NCBI RefSeq assembly: GCF_000238255.3
Contig: NZ_CP011039.1
Coordinates: 168,501 to 232,500 of the forward strand
Direction: 5' to 3'
Source of the DNA: Pseudoalteromonas spongiae UST010723-006
Lineage (GTDB): Bacteria; Pseudomonadota; Gammaproteobacteria; Enterobacterales; Alteromonadaceae
DNA length: 64,000 nt
The notes beneath the pieces are model-generated. The model made no database searches. It was not told the origin of the DNA and saw only the letters and a program-made list of their open reading frames with translations. Shown one piece after another: positions 36,573 through 45,460 of this stretch. Position 1 is the first letter of the stretch. Every line of letters begins with the position of its first letter. The position numbers and the translations under genes are program-made.

Positions 36573-37073
36573 ATGAAGATTTTACTAGCGATAAGCATTC
36601 TTTTATTACCTTTTTTTGCCCAAGCTGGGAAAGTTCAGCGTAAATGTTACAGTTCCGATGGCACCGTTAAATTCACAACACGTCGTTGCGGACCAGGTGA
36701 ACGCGAAGAAATTGTTAACAGTGGTCAGTCACTTACACAGTTTGCTCAAAAAGCCAGCAATAATGTGAGCACTTTAGGTTCGGGATTAGATAACTCTGAT
36801 CTGACTTATTTTTTAACGCAAAACTACTCACAAACTGCGTGGAGTGAAAATATTGTGCGCAGTTACCTTGAGCCTGAGCAGGCGGTTGTTGTGGTTGATA
36901 CCTTTCGTATTTATAAGTTAGAGGAAATTTGTCAAGCCACTATGCAGTGGATTGATCGTTACCCACACTCTCGTTTTGATTTGTCATCAATGCGCCTTGA
37001 ATTTAATACGGGTGAAACCTTTGATGCGCGTTATGTGAAGAAGTCACAATGTGATTTTGAGCTGAGACAGTAA
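36573..37073 (+). CDS. Exported DUF4124-like protein
   Basis: A 166-residue protein with a signal peptide (ending FAQA-G) and a start KVQRKCYSSDGTVKFTTRRC that has the two-cysteine pattern of small exported DUF4124-type domains, though this match is only by look. The C-terminal half has another Cys pair (EEICQA and SQCDFE). The start at 36573 has GAGAATAAC ahead; an upstream TTG frame at 36561 is less likely. Confidence 0.6.
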   Translation: MKILLAISILLLPFFAQAGKVQRKCYSSDGTVKFTTRRCGPGEREEIVNSGQSLTQFAQKASNNVSTLGSGLDNSDLTYFLTQNYSQTAWSENIVRSYLEPEQAVVVVDTFRIYKLEEICQATMQWIDRYPHSRFDLSSMRLEFNTGETFDARYVKKSQCDFELRQ

Positions 37074-37118
37074 TCGCTTTTTGATACACTACGCCCAATT
37101 TAATTTTAGAGAAAGATT

Positions 37119-37739
37119 ATGTCTGCCAATGTAAACAAAATTTGCACTATGCTAGAGATGCAAAACGCGATGAATACTAAAGTCCATGCCGAATGGTTTA
37201 ATCAGGGATTTGAGTGGTATCGTGCGATTTGGGTTGAGTGTGCTGAAATGCTAGATCACTACGGTTGGAAGTGGTGGAAGAAACAAACACCTGACACTGA
37301 ACAAGTAATTCTTGAGCTGGTAGATATTTTCCATTTTGGTTTATCGCTTCGAATCGATGGCGAAACAAGTTATCAAGAGTTAGCAGAGCAATTAACTGCT
37401 GAGCTAGAAAAGCCAACTCAAGCTGATGATTTTAAGCAAACACTTGAGCTACTTGCTGCAAGTGCCGTAGCAAACAAGACATTTGATGCGGCTGCATTTG
37501 CCGGGTGTATGGCGCAAATTGGCATGGATATCGACGATTTATATCGTGGTTATGTTGGTAAAAACACACTTAACTTTTTCCGCCAAGATCATGGCTATAA
37601 AGATGGCAGCTACATTAAAATGTGGAACGGTCAAGAAGATAACGAACACTTAGTTGAAGTAGTTAAATCACTCGACATTAATCAAGAAAACTTTGCTGAG
37701 CTGGTATACAAAGGCTTAGAGGCTCGCTACCCAGCGTAA
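37119..37739 (+). CDS. Dimeric dUTP diphosphatase
   Basis: A 206-residue all-alpha NTP pyrophosphatase of the dUTPase_2 family, hydrolysing dUTP to dUMP. Seen: the helix WYRAIWVECAEMLDHYGWKWWKK with metal-binding E-x-x-E-like spacing and ELVDIFHF. The C-terminal half has GKNTLNFFRQDHGYKDGSY, the family's signature. It is distinct from trimeric Dut. A strong terminator follows. Confidence 0.93.
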   Translation: MSANVNKICTMLEMQNAMNTKVHAEWFNQGFEWYRAIWVECAEMLDHYGWKWWKKQTPDTEQVILELVDIFHFGLSLRIDGETSYQELAEQLTAELEKPTQADDFKQTLELLAASAVANKTFDAAAFAGCMAQIGMDIDDLYRGYVGKNTLNFFRQDHGYKDGSYIKMWNGQEDNEHLVEVVKSLDINQENFAELVYKGLEARYPA

Positions 37740-37763
37740 GTTATAAAACAAATTAAAGAGTAC

Positions 37764-37792
37764 AAAAAGGCCACTAATGTGGCCTTTTTTTA
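37764..37792 (+). terminator. Intrinsic terminator after dUTPase
   Basis: Stem AAAAGGCCAC/GTGGCCTTTT with a TAAT loop and a T run. The A-run on the other side lets it also end yrfG on the minus strand. Confidence 0.9.
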
Positions 37793-37796
37793 TGAG

Positions 37797-38453
37797 TTAA
37801 GTTATTGGCAGTAAAGTGCGGTAGTCTTCAATTGATAAGTAGTTATCAATAGTGCGGGTTGCTTTGGTGGAATCTGGGTTTGCAACCGCAAGAAGATGTT
37901 TAATACCATACTGTTTTGCCGCATCAAGCACAGGCAAGCTGTCATCAACAAATAAAGTTCTGGTTTTATCAAAGCCAAGTTGTTGCTCCACTTGTTGCCA
38001 CAAGCGCTGAGATTCTTTACTTACGCCAAACTCATGGGTTGAAATAAGCGCATCTAAATGCACATCAAAAGCTGTTTGTTCAATTTTGAGTGACAGGCTA
38101 TCTGGATGCGCATTGGTCAGTAAAATAAGTTTTTTACCGGCCTCTTTAAGCGCTTTTAAAAAGTCAGGCACGTCTTCTCGAATGCTAATTAAGTGCTTAA
38201 TTTCTTGCTTTAACTCGACAATTGGCAAATCGAGTTCCTGCTGCCAATAATCTAAGCAATACCACTGTATTTGTCCTTCCACTTGTTGGTATTTTTCTGA
38301 CAGCTGTGCAAACGCTTGTTGTTTAGTGATACCGTGTTTTTCTGCAAGTTTTTGTGGGATTAGTTCAAGCCAATAATGGTTATCGAAATGAAGGTCTAAT
38401 AATGTGCCGTCCATATCAAATAAAACGGTATCGATTTCCTGCCAATTTAACAT
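37797..38453 (-). CDS. yrfG: GMP/IMP nucleotidase, HAD family
   Basis: A 218-residue HAD phosphatase with motif I DMDGTLLDL (residues 13-21), motif II LTNAHPDS, a catalytic Lys region and motif III VDDSLPVLDAA. This matches YrfG, which dephosphorylates GMP and IMP. It is divergent from nudE with 60 bases between, an arrangement kept in many gammaproteobacteria. Confidence 0.9.
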   Translation of the reverse strand: MLNWQEIDTVLFDMDGTLLDLHFDNHYWLELIPQKLAEKHGITKQQAFAQLSEKYQQVEGQIQWYCLDYWQQELDLPIVELKQEIKHLISIREDVPDFLKALKEAGKKLILLTNAHPDSLSLKIEQTAFDVHLDALISTHEFGVSKESQRLWQQVEQQLGFDKTRTLFVDDSLPVLDAAKQYGIKHLLAVANPDSTKATRTIDNYLSIEDYRTLLPIT

Positions 38454-38513
38454 AGGTTTTTTAGTTTAAAAGTTTTATTATAAATTTAGACTGTAGTTTA
38501 ACAGAGTTTCAAG

Positions 38514-39068
38514 ATGGCCGAGAATAAAGGATTAACACTCCCCCAAATTACAAACGTTACCGAGGTGTCGCACAGTAAATTATTTACGGTAGAAGCGATG
38601 GACTTAACGTTTTCAAATGGCGTTAAAAGGCAATATGAAAGGGTAAAAGGCGGGGGGCGAGGTGCGGTGCTTGTAGTGCCTGTGGATAGTGAAAATAATC
38701 TAATTTTAGTGCGAGAGTACTGTGCTGGTACCCATGACTATCAACTCGGGTTCCCAAAAGGTCTAATTGATCCTGGTGAAACTGCGGTGCAAGCTGGTAA
38801 TCGTGAGCTAAAAGAAGAGGCTGGATTTGGTGCAAAGCAACTTGCTGAGCTAAAGTTAGTATCGTTAGCCCCGAGTTATTTTAACGCCAAAATGCACATA
38901 TTGTTGGCGCAAGATTTATACCCCGAGAAGTTAGAAGGGGATGAACCTGAACCACTTGAAGTTATTAAGTGGCCATTAAGCGATTGGCAAACACTATTAC
39001 AGCAAACCGACTTTACCGAAGCGCGCAGCGTTGCTGCACTATTATTAGCAAAACAGTATTTATCTTAA
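38514..39068 (+). CDS. nudE: ADP compounds hydrolase, Nudix family
   Basis: A 184-residue Nudix hydrolase for ADP-ribose, Ap3A and NADH-type substrates. The Nudix box G-x5-E-x7-R-E-x-x-E-E is intact (GLIDPGE...RELKEEAGFG). The N-terminal region has VKGGGRGAVLVVP, as in NudE. Start context is GTTTCAAG-ATG. It is followed by cysQ after 21 bases, making a likely two-gene unit that recycles nucleotide by-products. Confidence 0.92.
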   Translation: MAENKGLTLPQITNVTEVSHSKLFTVEAMDLTFSNGVKRQYERVKGGGRGAVLVVPVDSENNLILVREYCAGTHDYQLGFPKGLIDPGETAVQAGNRELKEEAGFGAKQLAELKLVSLAPSYFNAKMHILLAQDLYPEKLEGDEPEPLEVIKWPLSDWQTLLQQTDFTEARSVAALLLAKQYLS

Positions 39069-39089
39069 TTTAATTTACAGTAGTACCGA

Positions 39090-39881
39090 ATGAAAGAATT
39101 TATTGAGCCTTGTATTGAAATAGCGCGACAAGCAGGCGACGCTATTTTAGATGTATACCATCAAGATGACATTCAACTATGTGAAAAGTCAGATAACACG
39201 CCTGTAACAAAAGCAGATTTAGCGGCAAATGAGGTGCTATTAGCGGGTTTAAAAGCGCTAGCACCAAATATCCCGATTATGTCTGAAGAAACGCCAATTC
39301 CTGCGCTTTCAGACCGTGAATCGTGGCAGCGATACTGGCTGCTAGATCCGCTAGATGGCACAGGTGAGTTTGTGCTTAAAAGTGGTGACTTTGCAGTAAA
39401 TATTGCGCTTGTTGAAAACAATAAACCGGTGTTTGGCGTTATTTTTTGGCCAACCGAAGGGGTTACATATTGGGCGATGCAAGGTGTTGGTTCATTTAAA
39501 CGTGAAAATGGCGAAGATGTTCAGCTGCAAGTTCAAAAGCAATCTCAATTAAAGTTAGCTGTCAGTAGGCGACAAAATATTGCAACGGTAAGTCAGTACA
39601 TTGACTCAGAGTTTGATACTTTGCCATTAGGTTCGTGCTCATTAAAAGCGTGTGCAATCGCTGAAGGACGTGCTGATGCTTTTATGCGAATAGGGCCAAC
39701 TGGAGAGTGGGACACTGGCGCATCACAAATAATTGTGGAAATGGCAGGTGGTAAGCTTTTTGATGCGGAATTCAATCCTATTACCTATAACCAGCGCGAA
39801 ACAACTGAAAACCCTGACTTTATTATTACGGGCGATCAAAGTTACCCTTGGCAAGAAATGATCAAACCGCATAAGCGTTGA
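39090..39881 (+). CDS. cysQ: 3'(2'),5'-bisphosphate nucleotidase
   Basis: A 263-residue inositol-monophosphatase-fold enzyme that turns PAP (3'-phosphoadenosine 5'-phosphate) into AMP, removing the by-product of PAPS reductase. Seen: the metal site D-P-L-D-G-T (LLDPLDGTGEF) and the later GEWDTGASQIIVEMAGG. It follows nudE, and its substrate PAP is made by CysH at the left side of this window. Confidence 0.94.
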   Translation: MKEFIEPCIEIARQAGDAILDVYHQDDIQLCEKSDNTPVTKADLAANEVLLAGLKALAPNIPIMSEETPIPALSDRESWQRYWLLDPLDGTGEFVLKSGDFAVNIALVENNKPVFGVIFWPTEGVTYWAMQGVGSFKRENGEDVQLQVQKQSQLKLAVSRRQNIATVSQYIDSEFDTLPLGSCSLKACAIAEGRADAFMRIGPTGEWDTGASQIIVEMAGGKLFDAEFNPITYNQRETTENPDFIITGDQSYPWQEMIKPHKR

Positions 39882-39986
39882 TGCTAATTTGAGCGGTTAA
39901 ACAGTTTTTAAAAGAAAACACTTGCATAACTGTCATAAATCCTTATTATAGCGCCTCACTTAAGCAGCAAAGCTTAAGAATACAGG

Positions 39987-40063
<77 letters not shown>

Positions 40064-40136
40064 ACTCTTTGGTAGCCAATTCCTTTAGAATGAATTAAAA
40101 CTTCTAAGGCTTGTTCACATTCGTGAACCATTCTGA

Positions 40137-40213
<77 letters not shown>

Positions 40214-40466
40214 TTTCTTAATTCTCCCAATTTTTAAATCTTTATAAATAGTTTATTTCGCCCTACGGTCGTCGTTGGTGGCCAACGCGTATCATTTCCA
40301 GCTCCTTTAATCATTTCTTAATATTTCAACTTTTCAGTTTATTTAGATAGTTTTCTTCTCTAGAAATTACCCCTTTATATTTAACGCTTTTAGCTTTGCG
40401 GCAAATTATCATTAGCGCTTAATATCGCGTTAAGTTGAATTCAATAAGTCGTAAACTATTAATTTT

Positions 40467-40926
40467 CTATGAAATACCTTTCAAACAAAGCGTTAGTCTA
40501 AGCATATCTTTGTGCTGAATTCCATTTTCGAAAATTGGCTCAGGGTAGTTGTCTAAAAAGTGGTTTTTAATCACACTTTCAACACGAAACCCTAATTTTT
40601 GATAAAAGCTAAGTTGATGACCAAAAGTTCCAGTGCCTAATTCAATAATTTCAACGCCTTTGTATTTTATCTCGGCAATCGCATATGCCAGCAACTTAGA
40701 ACCGATCCCCTGCGCTTGATGAGTTGGTTGCACCGCAATATTCATTAGTTCAATAGAGGTGTGTGAGCGTCGTTGAAAGATACAAGCAGCAGTTACAGTA
40801 TTATCGATAACTGCGGCAAAGCAGATGCCATTTGCTAAATATGCCTGTACTTTTTCAATGCCTTGGGTCGGCTTCGAGTAAAAGAGCTAAAGGAAGCTTT
40901 TCAGGCTCAATGGGTATTAGCTGCAT
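40467..40926 (-). pseudogene. GNAT acetyltransferase, broken by a frameshift
   Basis: The minus-strand frame from ATG 40926 reads MQLIPIEPEKLPLALLLEAD and then meets a stop. In another frame from about 40865 the sequence continues QGIEKVQAYLANGICFAAVI and then the acetyl-CoA-binding region QPTHQAQGIGSKLLAYA down to 40467. Deleting one C in a CCC run near 40868 restores a full GNAT protein of about 150 residues. Either a true frameshift or a sequencing error. The start is six bases after the J-domain stop. Confidence 0.75.
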
Positions 40927-40931
40927 CAGAG

Positions 40932-41558
40932 TTACTTACTTTGCGTGAAATGTTTTACCAGTAACTGATAGGCATGGTTTGCTGTAATGTAGTCGCTAGT
41001 ATGCTGGTTATTTTGTTTATCTGGATGTGATGCGAGTGCAATTTTATACCAAGCACGCTTTATCTGTTTCAAATTAGCGTCACGAGCTAAGCCAAGCGTG
41101 TTAAATGCAGTAGTTAAATCATCTGATGTTATTGTGCTATGTTCAGCGTAGTACTGCCAAAAGTTATCCAGTAACTTGTTTATTTCATCGTTTGAGATAG
41201 CGATATTGTTAAAGTCTAAATAATACTCTGAAAGCGCAGGGTTATGATTTGTGACTTGGTTTTCTTGATACTTAACAAGCTTTATATTGATTGATTCAAT
41301 AATTAAACTATACCCTAACTCTTTTGCATCATGTTGAAGGTTGAATAGGGCATTCATTACCAGAAAGTTTTGCTTAAACAGGTTTTGCTCTGGGTTTGAA
41401 TCTAGGGTGTGCAGTAGCTTTTGTTGCTTCAATTGGCTAAAAAGCGCGTTGAGTTTGCAATTCGAGCATTGCAAAAGCGTTACTAAAATAGCTTGTTGTA
41501 GTGTTAATGAGAGTGCTTCAAAGTTGCTATTCAAAATGTTCACTTCCTGTTTTAACAC
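40932..41558 (-). CDS. DNAJ-related J-domain protein
   Basis: A 208-residue protein. The N-terminal two thirds match the DNAJ-related domain (DUF-type region found only with J domains in gammaproteobacteria: LQQAILVTLLQCSNCKLN). The C-terminal J domain has HPDK at residues 178-181. It would stimulate DnaK ATPase; the client is unknown. The acetyltransferase gene follows within six bases. Confidence 0.88.
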   Translation of the reverse strand: MLKQEVNILNSNFEALSLTLQQAILVTLLQCSNCKLNALFSQLKQQKLLHTLDSNPEQNLFKQNFLVMNALFNLQHDAKELGYSLIIESINIKLVKYQENQVTNHNPALSEYYLDFNNIAISNDEINKLLDNFWQYYAEHSTITSDDLTTAFNTLGLARDANLKQIKRAWYKIALASHPDKQNNQHTSDYITANHAYQLLVKHFTQSK

Positions 41559-41605
41559 TTGCTGAGAAAGTCAGGCGACACAATGCCGCCTAACATTTGT
41601 AACCT

Positions 41606-42811
41606 TTAGTGCTTTTTAGCGTAGCTTTCGGCTTCGCGCCAAACACGCATTGTGTTACCGCCTAATAACTTAATAATATCTTTATCAGAGTAACCGCGAT
41701 CTAATAAACCTTGCACTAGGTTAGGGTAGCTTGCTACGTCTTTCAAACCGATCGGCAGTGAGTCACCAACGCCGTCGTAGTCAGAACCAATACCAACGTA
41801 ATCAATACCAATTAGTTTTACTACATGGTCAATATGATTCAGCACTTGCTCTAAACTTGCAAACGGGTATGGGTTTTTAGCACTGTATGCTTTTCTGAAA
41901 TCTTTTACTTGTGAACTATTTTCGCCGAAAGTCTCTTTGGCCTGTTTACGTGCCGCTTTCATTTTATCGCCCCACGCACCCGCTGCAGAGGTTACAAAGC
42001 TTGAACCAAAGTTAATCTGAATAACACCGCCGTTTTCTTTGAGAGCAAGCAGCATTTTGTCATCCATATTGCGCTCAAAACCCGGTGTATATTTACGCAG
42101 TGATGAGTGCGATGCAATCACTGGCACTTCAGATAATTCCATAACCTGATAAAACGCATCGTCTGAAATATGCGAAACATCAATCAGCATGCCGATTTTA
42201 TTCATTTCTTTTACTAGATCTTTGCCAAACGGGCTTAACCCCTTCCACTTACGACGAATATCATAGGACGAGTCAGAAATATGGTTGCTTTGTGAGTGCG
42301 CAAGGGTAATGTAACGCACACCACGGTCAAAGAAATGCTTTAGGTTTGCCATTTCCCCTTCCATTGGCGAGCCGTTTTCCATACCCATAGCAAGTGACAT
42401 TAATCCTTGCTTAAACTGTGCTTCAACGTCGGCAGTACTGGTTGCAATAGCAAACTTATCCGGTGCACGTTGTGCTAATGCTTCCATGCCATCAATTAAT
42501 TGATTGGCTAGTTGATAACTTTTCCCTTTGCCTTCAAATTCGAGGTTTGCTGGAATGTAAATCGACATAAAAGGCACATTTAAACCGCCTTTGACACCTC
42601 TAGGATAGTCAAAATCACCACCTTCCGTGGCTTTTGAGACATCATCCCATTTGTGGTAAATGCGGTAAGGTACATCGATATGGGTGTCGATTAATAAGTT
42701 CTCCTGTGCGAGTTTTACTGCTTTTTCTGATGCTGTGTATTGGGTTGCACCTGCTGTGAAGGTTGCCATTATGGCACTTGCGATTAAGCTTGTTTTTATT
42801 AGATATTTCAT
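41606..42811 (-). CDS. M19 family membrane dipeptidase
   Basis: A 401-residue exported zinc dipeptidase with a signal peptide ending FTAGA-T. Metal ligands are visible: the HID in DTHIDVPYR, the GMENG segment with its Glu, SHSSLR and a C-terminal GIGSDYDGVG. This is the renal-dipeptidase family, acting on dipeptides in the periplasm, where it often works with cell wall or small-peptide uptake. It is monocistronic. Confidence 0.93.
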   Translation of the reverse strand: MKYLIKTSLIASAIMATFTAGATQYTASEKAVKLAQENLLIDTHIDVPYRIYHKWDDVSKATEGGDFDYPRGVKGGLNVPFMSIYIPANLEFEGKGKSYQLANQLIDGMEALAQRAPDKFAIATSTADVEAQFKQGLMSLAMGMENGSPMEGEMANLKHFFDRGVRYITLAHSQSNHISDSSYDIRRKWKGLSPFGKDLVKEMNKIGMLIDVSHISDDAFYQVMELSEVPVIASHSSLRKYTPGFERNMDDKMLLALKENGGVIQINFGSSFVTSAAGAWGDKMKAARKQAKETFGENSSQVKDFRKAYSAKNPYPFASLEQVLNHIDHVVKLIGIDYVGIGSDYDGVGDSLPIGLKDVASYPNLVQGLLDRGYSDKDIIKLLGGNTMRVWREAESYAKKH

Positions 42812-42933
42812 AGTGGATTCTGTGTCGTTGTTTTCTTTATTGTGCTTGCTTTAATGAGTAAAGCAATAGAATCGCGATAGAAATGTTGTGAGCTGTTGGT
42901 AATCGAAGTTGTGAATAAGAAAGTGAAAAGTTA

Positions 42934-42960
42934 AAAAATAGAAAAGGCGCTGCCTTTTCT
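42934..42960 (-). terminator. Intrinsic terminator after yheU
   Basis: On the minus strand the stem AGAAAAGGC/GCCTTTTCT is followed by ATTTTTT. It overlaps the yheU stop codon. Confidence 0.85.
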
Positions 42961-43192
42961 ATTCATAATCTGGGTGTGATTCAAAGTCACTGGCTGGCAT
43001 AATATTAATTGTTTCGTGTAATTCAGAAAATACTAATACCGCTGTGCCAGTTTTGAGCTGTGCTCTCACTTGCTCAACTTTTAAGTTGAGTGCTGCCTCT
43101 TCTTCACCGTAGTCAGTGCCTTCTCGCAGAACAAATTCTTTAATTAAATTAGTCAGAGTATCTGGGTCAATTTGTTCAATCGGAACGATCAT
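42959..43192 (-). CDS. yheU: YheU family protein
   Basis: A 77-residue protein that begins [13 protein letters not shown], contains [11 protein letters not shown] and ends SHPDYE; this is the UPF0270 (YheU) family of small proteins of unknown function. The start at 43192 is preferred to a longer frame because the ATG overlaps the yheT stop as ATGA, and E. coli YheU starts the same way. Same order as E. coli yheT-yheU. Confidence 0.93.
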   Translation of the reverse strand: MIVPIEQIDPDTLTNLIKEFVLREGTDYGEEEAALNLKVEQVRAQLKTGTAVLVFSELHETINIMPASDFESHPDYE

Positions 43193-44175
43193 TTTAATTT
43201 GCCTAAAAGTTGTTGCTGGAAAAAATGGGGAACTTGCTGCTCTAGCCAAAAAATCGGCTTAAATGGGTTTTTACCGCTTATAAAGCCAACATGTCCACCT
43301 TGCTTGGAAACCATCAGTTTAACCGCGTTGCTTACGTCTTCTTTTTGCGGAATAGCTTCTTGTGACAACATAGGGTCATCTTTTGCATGAATCACTAAAG
43401 TGGGAGTTGTGATGCGTTTTAAATACTGTTTGCCGCTTGATTTTAGGTAGTAATCGGCCGCATCTATAAAACCATGTAATGGGGCTGTTACTTTGTTGTC
43501 GAATTCCCATAAATCGTAAATGTTTTCTAGTTGCTTTGCCGTTAAATTTATTGATTCTTTAATGTTATCAAGCTTTCTTGCTGTGGACTTTTTTAGCCTA
43601 TCCAGTAAATATTTTTGATAAAGCTTAAAGCAACTTTTTTGAATCACTTTACATGATGACGCCAAGGCAAACGGGGCTGAAACAACGGCTGCGGCATCTA
43701 GCTGACATTCGTCTTCATACTCACCTAGGTACTTGGTTAATACATTGCCACCGAGTGAAAAGCCAACAGCCATTAATGGCTTATTTGGAAAGCGTTGCTT
43801 TAATATATTAACTAAAAAATGCAAATCGCTGGTTTCGCCGCTGTGATAGGCGCGTGCCTGCAAATTAGCTTTTTGTCCACAGTTTCTAAAGTGTAATAAC
43901 ACTACATCAAAACCGGCCAAAGTTAGGGCTTTCATCATGCCTTTAGCGTAGAAGCTATCAATATTTCCTTCTAAGCCATGCAGCACAATTGCTAATGGTT
44001 TGTCGTCGGCAGCAATATGCTGAGAACTCCATATCAGTTGCAGAAAGTCGTGATCGGGCGTAGTGATTTCTTCAATATTGTAATCAACGGTAAGGTTTGG
44101 GCGAAAAAAGCGCGGTAAAATGGTTTGTGCGTGCCGATTGGTCATCCACCAAGCTGGCTTAAAGTTTTGATCCAT
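43189..44175 (-). CDS. yheT: Alpha/beta hydrolase (YheT type)
   Basis: A 328-residue alpha/beta-hydrolase. Nucleophile elbow [15 protein letters not shown] near the oxyanion region, a DDP segment (IHAKDDPML) and a late catalytic His in QGGHVGF. Family COG0429 (YheT) is of unknown substrate. The ATG at 44175 is taken as the start; the longer frame would need a TTG at 44187. It overlaps yheU by four bases. Confidence 0.9.
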   Translation of the reverse strand: MDQNFKPAWWMTNRHAQTILPRFFRPNLTVDYNIEEITTPDHDFLQLIWSSQHIAADDKPLAIVLHGLEGNIDSFYAKGMMKALTLAGFDVVLLHFRNCGQKANLQARAYHSGETSDLHFLVNILKQRFPNKPLMAVGFSLGGNVLTKYLGEYEDECQLDAAAVVSAPFALASSCKVIQKSCFKLYQKYLLDRLKKSTARKLDNIKESINLTAKQLENIYDLWEFDNKVTAPLHGFIDAADYYLKSSGKQYLKRITTPTLVIHAKDDPMLSQEAIPQKEDVSNAVKLMVSKQGGHVGFISGKNPFKPIFWLEQQVPHFFQQQLLGKLK

Positions 44176-44207
44176 GGCTGTGTACAAAAGAAAAATATTT
44201 GTTCAGT

Positions 44208-44632
44208 GTATCATACCAATTCGCAATTATAATTATTCATTTTTAGGGACTGTTGACCTTTTAAGTTCGTTTTTGCAGCAGTTTGATTGGGTTTTATACA
44301 AGGCAGAGGCTGCGTGGCATAGTTATTCTATGTGAGCCAGCCGATAACACAGTATAAAAGCCAATCAAGCGCTGCCGAACGGTTCTTTTGAGCGCACTTT
44401 TCTCATTGTTGCTCGATATTCGCTTAGGTTGCTAGGCCACACATCGAGCGCCGCGATAAAAGCACGCTCAATGAGAACAAAAATAGAACAGCAAAGATCA
44501 ACAGACCCTAGGCATTAAATCTGTTGCTAACCGCGTTAAAGTTTTTTATGTAGCGCAGCTTTATAGTGAAATGCTTGCCGTGCTACCAGCGCTTAAAATA
44601 GAGCGCTTAATTATCCAAATTGGTATTAGAAA
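44208..44632. repeat. Host repeat with MITE inserted (TACCAATT ends)
   Basis: Left end ATACCAATTCGCAATTATAA and right end CCAAATTGGTATTA are inverse to each other at the termini (ATACCAATT/AATTGGTAT). Between them lies MITE copy 2. To the right of it sits a stretch GCTAACCGCGTTAAAGTTTT shared with the 22679-22776 palindrome. This looks like an older repeat split by the MITE. Confidence 0.5.
44243..44511. repeat. MITE-like palindromic repeat, copy 2 (269 bp)
   Basis: Same size and plan as copy 1 at 7447-7716. Terminal repeats are TAGGGACTGTTGACC on the left and GATCAACAGACCCTAG on the right. The first inner stem (GCAGCAGTTTGATTGG with CCAATCAAGCGCTGC) carries changes relative to copy 1 on both arms. 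The second inner stem, around TTTTGAGCGCACTTT and AAAAGCACGCTCAATGAG, has sequence unlike copy 1 but still pairs with itself. No open reading frame. Confidence 0.85.
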
Positions 44633-44670
44633 AAATAAAGCACCAAACTAGTTGCCTAGTTTGATGCTTT
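44628..44670 (-). terminator. Intrinsic terminator after the DUF3149 gene
   Basis: Near-perfect stem AAAGCA-CAAACTAG / CTAGTTTG-TGCTTT with a TTGC loop; on the minus strand it is followed by ATTTTTTC. It ends the yheS-side transcript. Confidence 0.8.
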
Positions 44671-44745
44671 AGTGCGTCGTGCTTAATTCTAACAGGGTTT
44701 TTCAAATGCCGGCCCAAGCCCACATTATCAAATTTATAAAACTGG

Positions 44746-44889
44746 TTATGACTCGCTAGGCTGATCGTTCTTAATCTTATTGATAAAGAAGCCTACGTAG
44801 AAAAGGCAAAGAACAATAACAACACCTAAAATGCCAAATGATAAAAAGAGCACAGGGTCCTGGAAAAAGTCTCTAAATAAATTGCTCAT
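44746..44889 (-). CDS. DUF3149-type 47-residue membrane protein
   Basis: A short frame from ATG 44889 on the minus strand, with GGAGAAACACA before it. The protein begins MSNLFRDFFQDPVLFLSFGI and has one transmembrane segment (residues 14-36) and a polar tail ending PSES. The xLFxxFFxDPVLxLSFG pattern matches DUF3149 proteins of gammaproteobacteria, which lie near the same neighbours. No known function; likely an inner-membrane helper. Confidence 0.8.
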   Translation of the reverse strand: MSNLFRDFFQDPVLFLSFGILGVVIVLCLFYVGFFINKIKNDQPSES

Positions 44890-44986
44890 TGTGTTTCTCC
44901 TCTAACGTCAACACGAAAGAGAATAGAATAAGGTGAGCATAATGATCATGACTTAGATCAATATTTATCCCGCGTATTTACGCGTG

Positions 44987-45460
44987 TTACGCAAGTTGAG
45001 TTAATGTTTGATCTAGGTCAGTTTTTGGCACTGCTAAAATGCTTTCTAGGTAGTATTTAAGCGGGCAGGTGGGAGGCGAATCGTTTGCTGTTGCGCGATT
45101 AAAGGCGTCTACTAGCAATTGCTGTTCTTGTTTTTCAAGCTCTAACTCGGCATTGAGCATATGGGTTCGCAATGCTGAATAATTATCCATTGTTTGCAAC
45201 GACTGTTTGAAGTTGGCTCGTATTTGGCGAAGCGGTTGCGTGTAGTTTTGGCTAAATTCCGTAACGTGTGCATGTAATACGGTAATGGTTGAGGTGCTTA
45301 CGATTATGTTTTGATGCGATAGGTATTTAAGTAGTAAGCACAAATTGATATTGGCAGCGTATTTATCTTGCAGCTGTAAAAGCGCGCGGCTATGCGCGCT
45401 TTTGCTGTAATACTGCAAAGCAAACTGCCAGAGGTTGCTACTCTGCAAATTGGGCTGCAA
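44987..45460 (-). CDS. TIGR02444 family protein
   Basis: The C-terminal part of this frame, from SNLWQFALQYYSKSA on, is the TIGR02444 (DUF2390) family found beside yheS. Two TTG codons (45460, 45448) are the plausible starts; 45460 has GAGGAAG six bases ahead. It then has 157 residues and overlaps the yheS end by 23 bases. A start further upstream (45535) lies deep in yheS and is unlikely. The function is unknown. Confidence 0.75.
   Translation of the reverse strand: MQPNLQSSNLWQFALQYYSKSAHSRALLQLQDKYAANINLCLLLKYLSHQNIIVSTSTITVLHAHVTEFSQNYTQPLRQIRANFKQSLQTMDNYSALRTHMLNAELELEKQEQQLLVDAFNRATANDSPPTCPLKYYLESILAVPKTDLDQTLTQLA

Noticed and set aside
40273..40287. Terminator of the tRNA transcript
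   Set aside because: CGTTGG-TGG-CCAACG is a perfect short stem but no T run follows.
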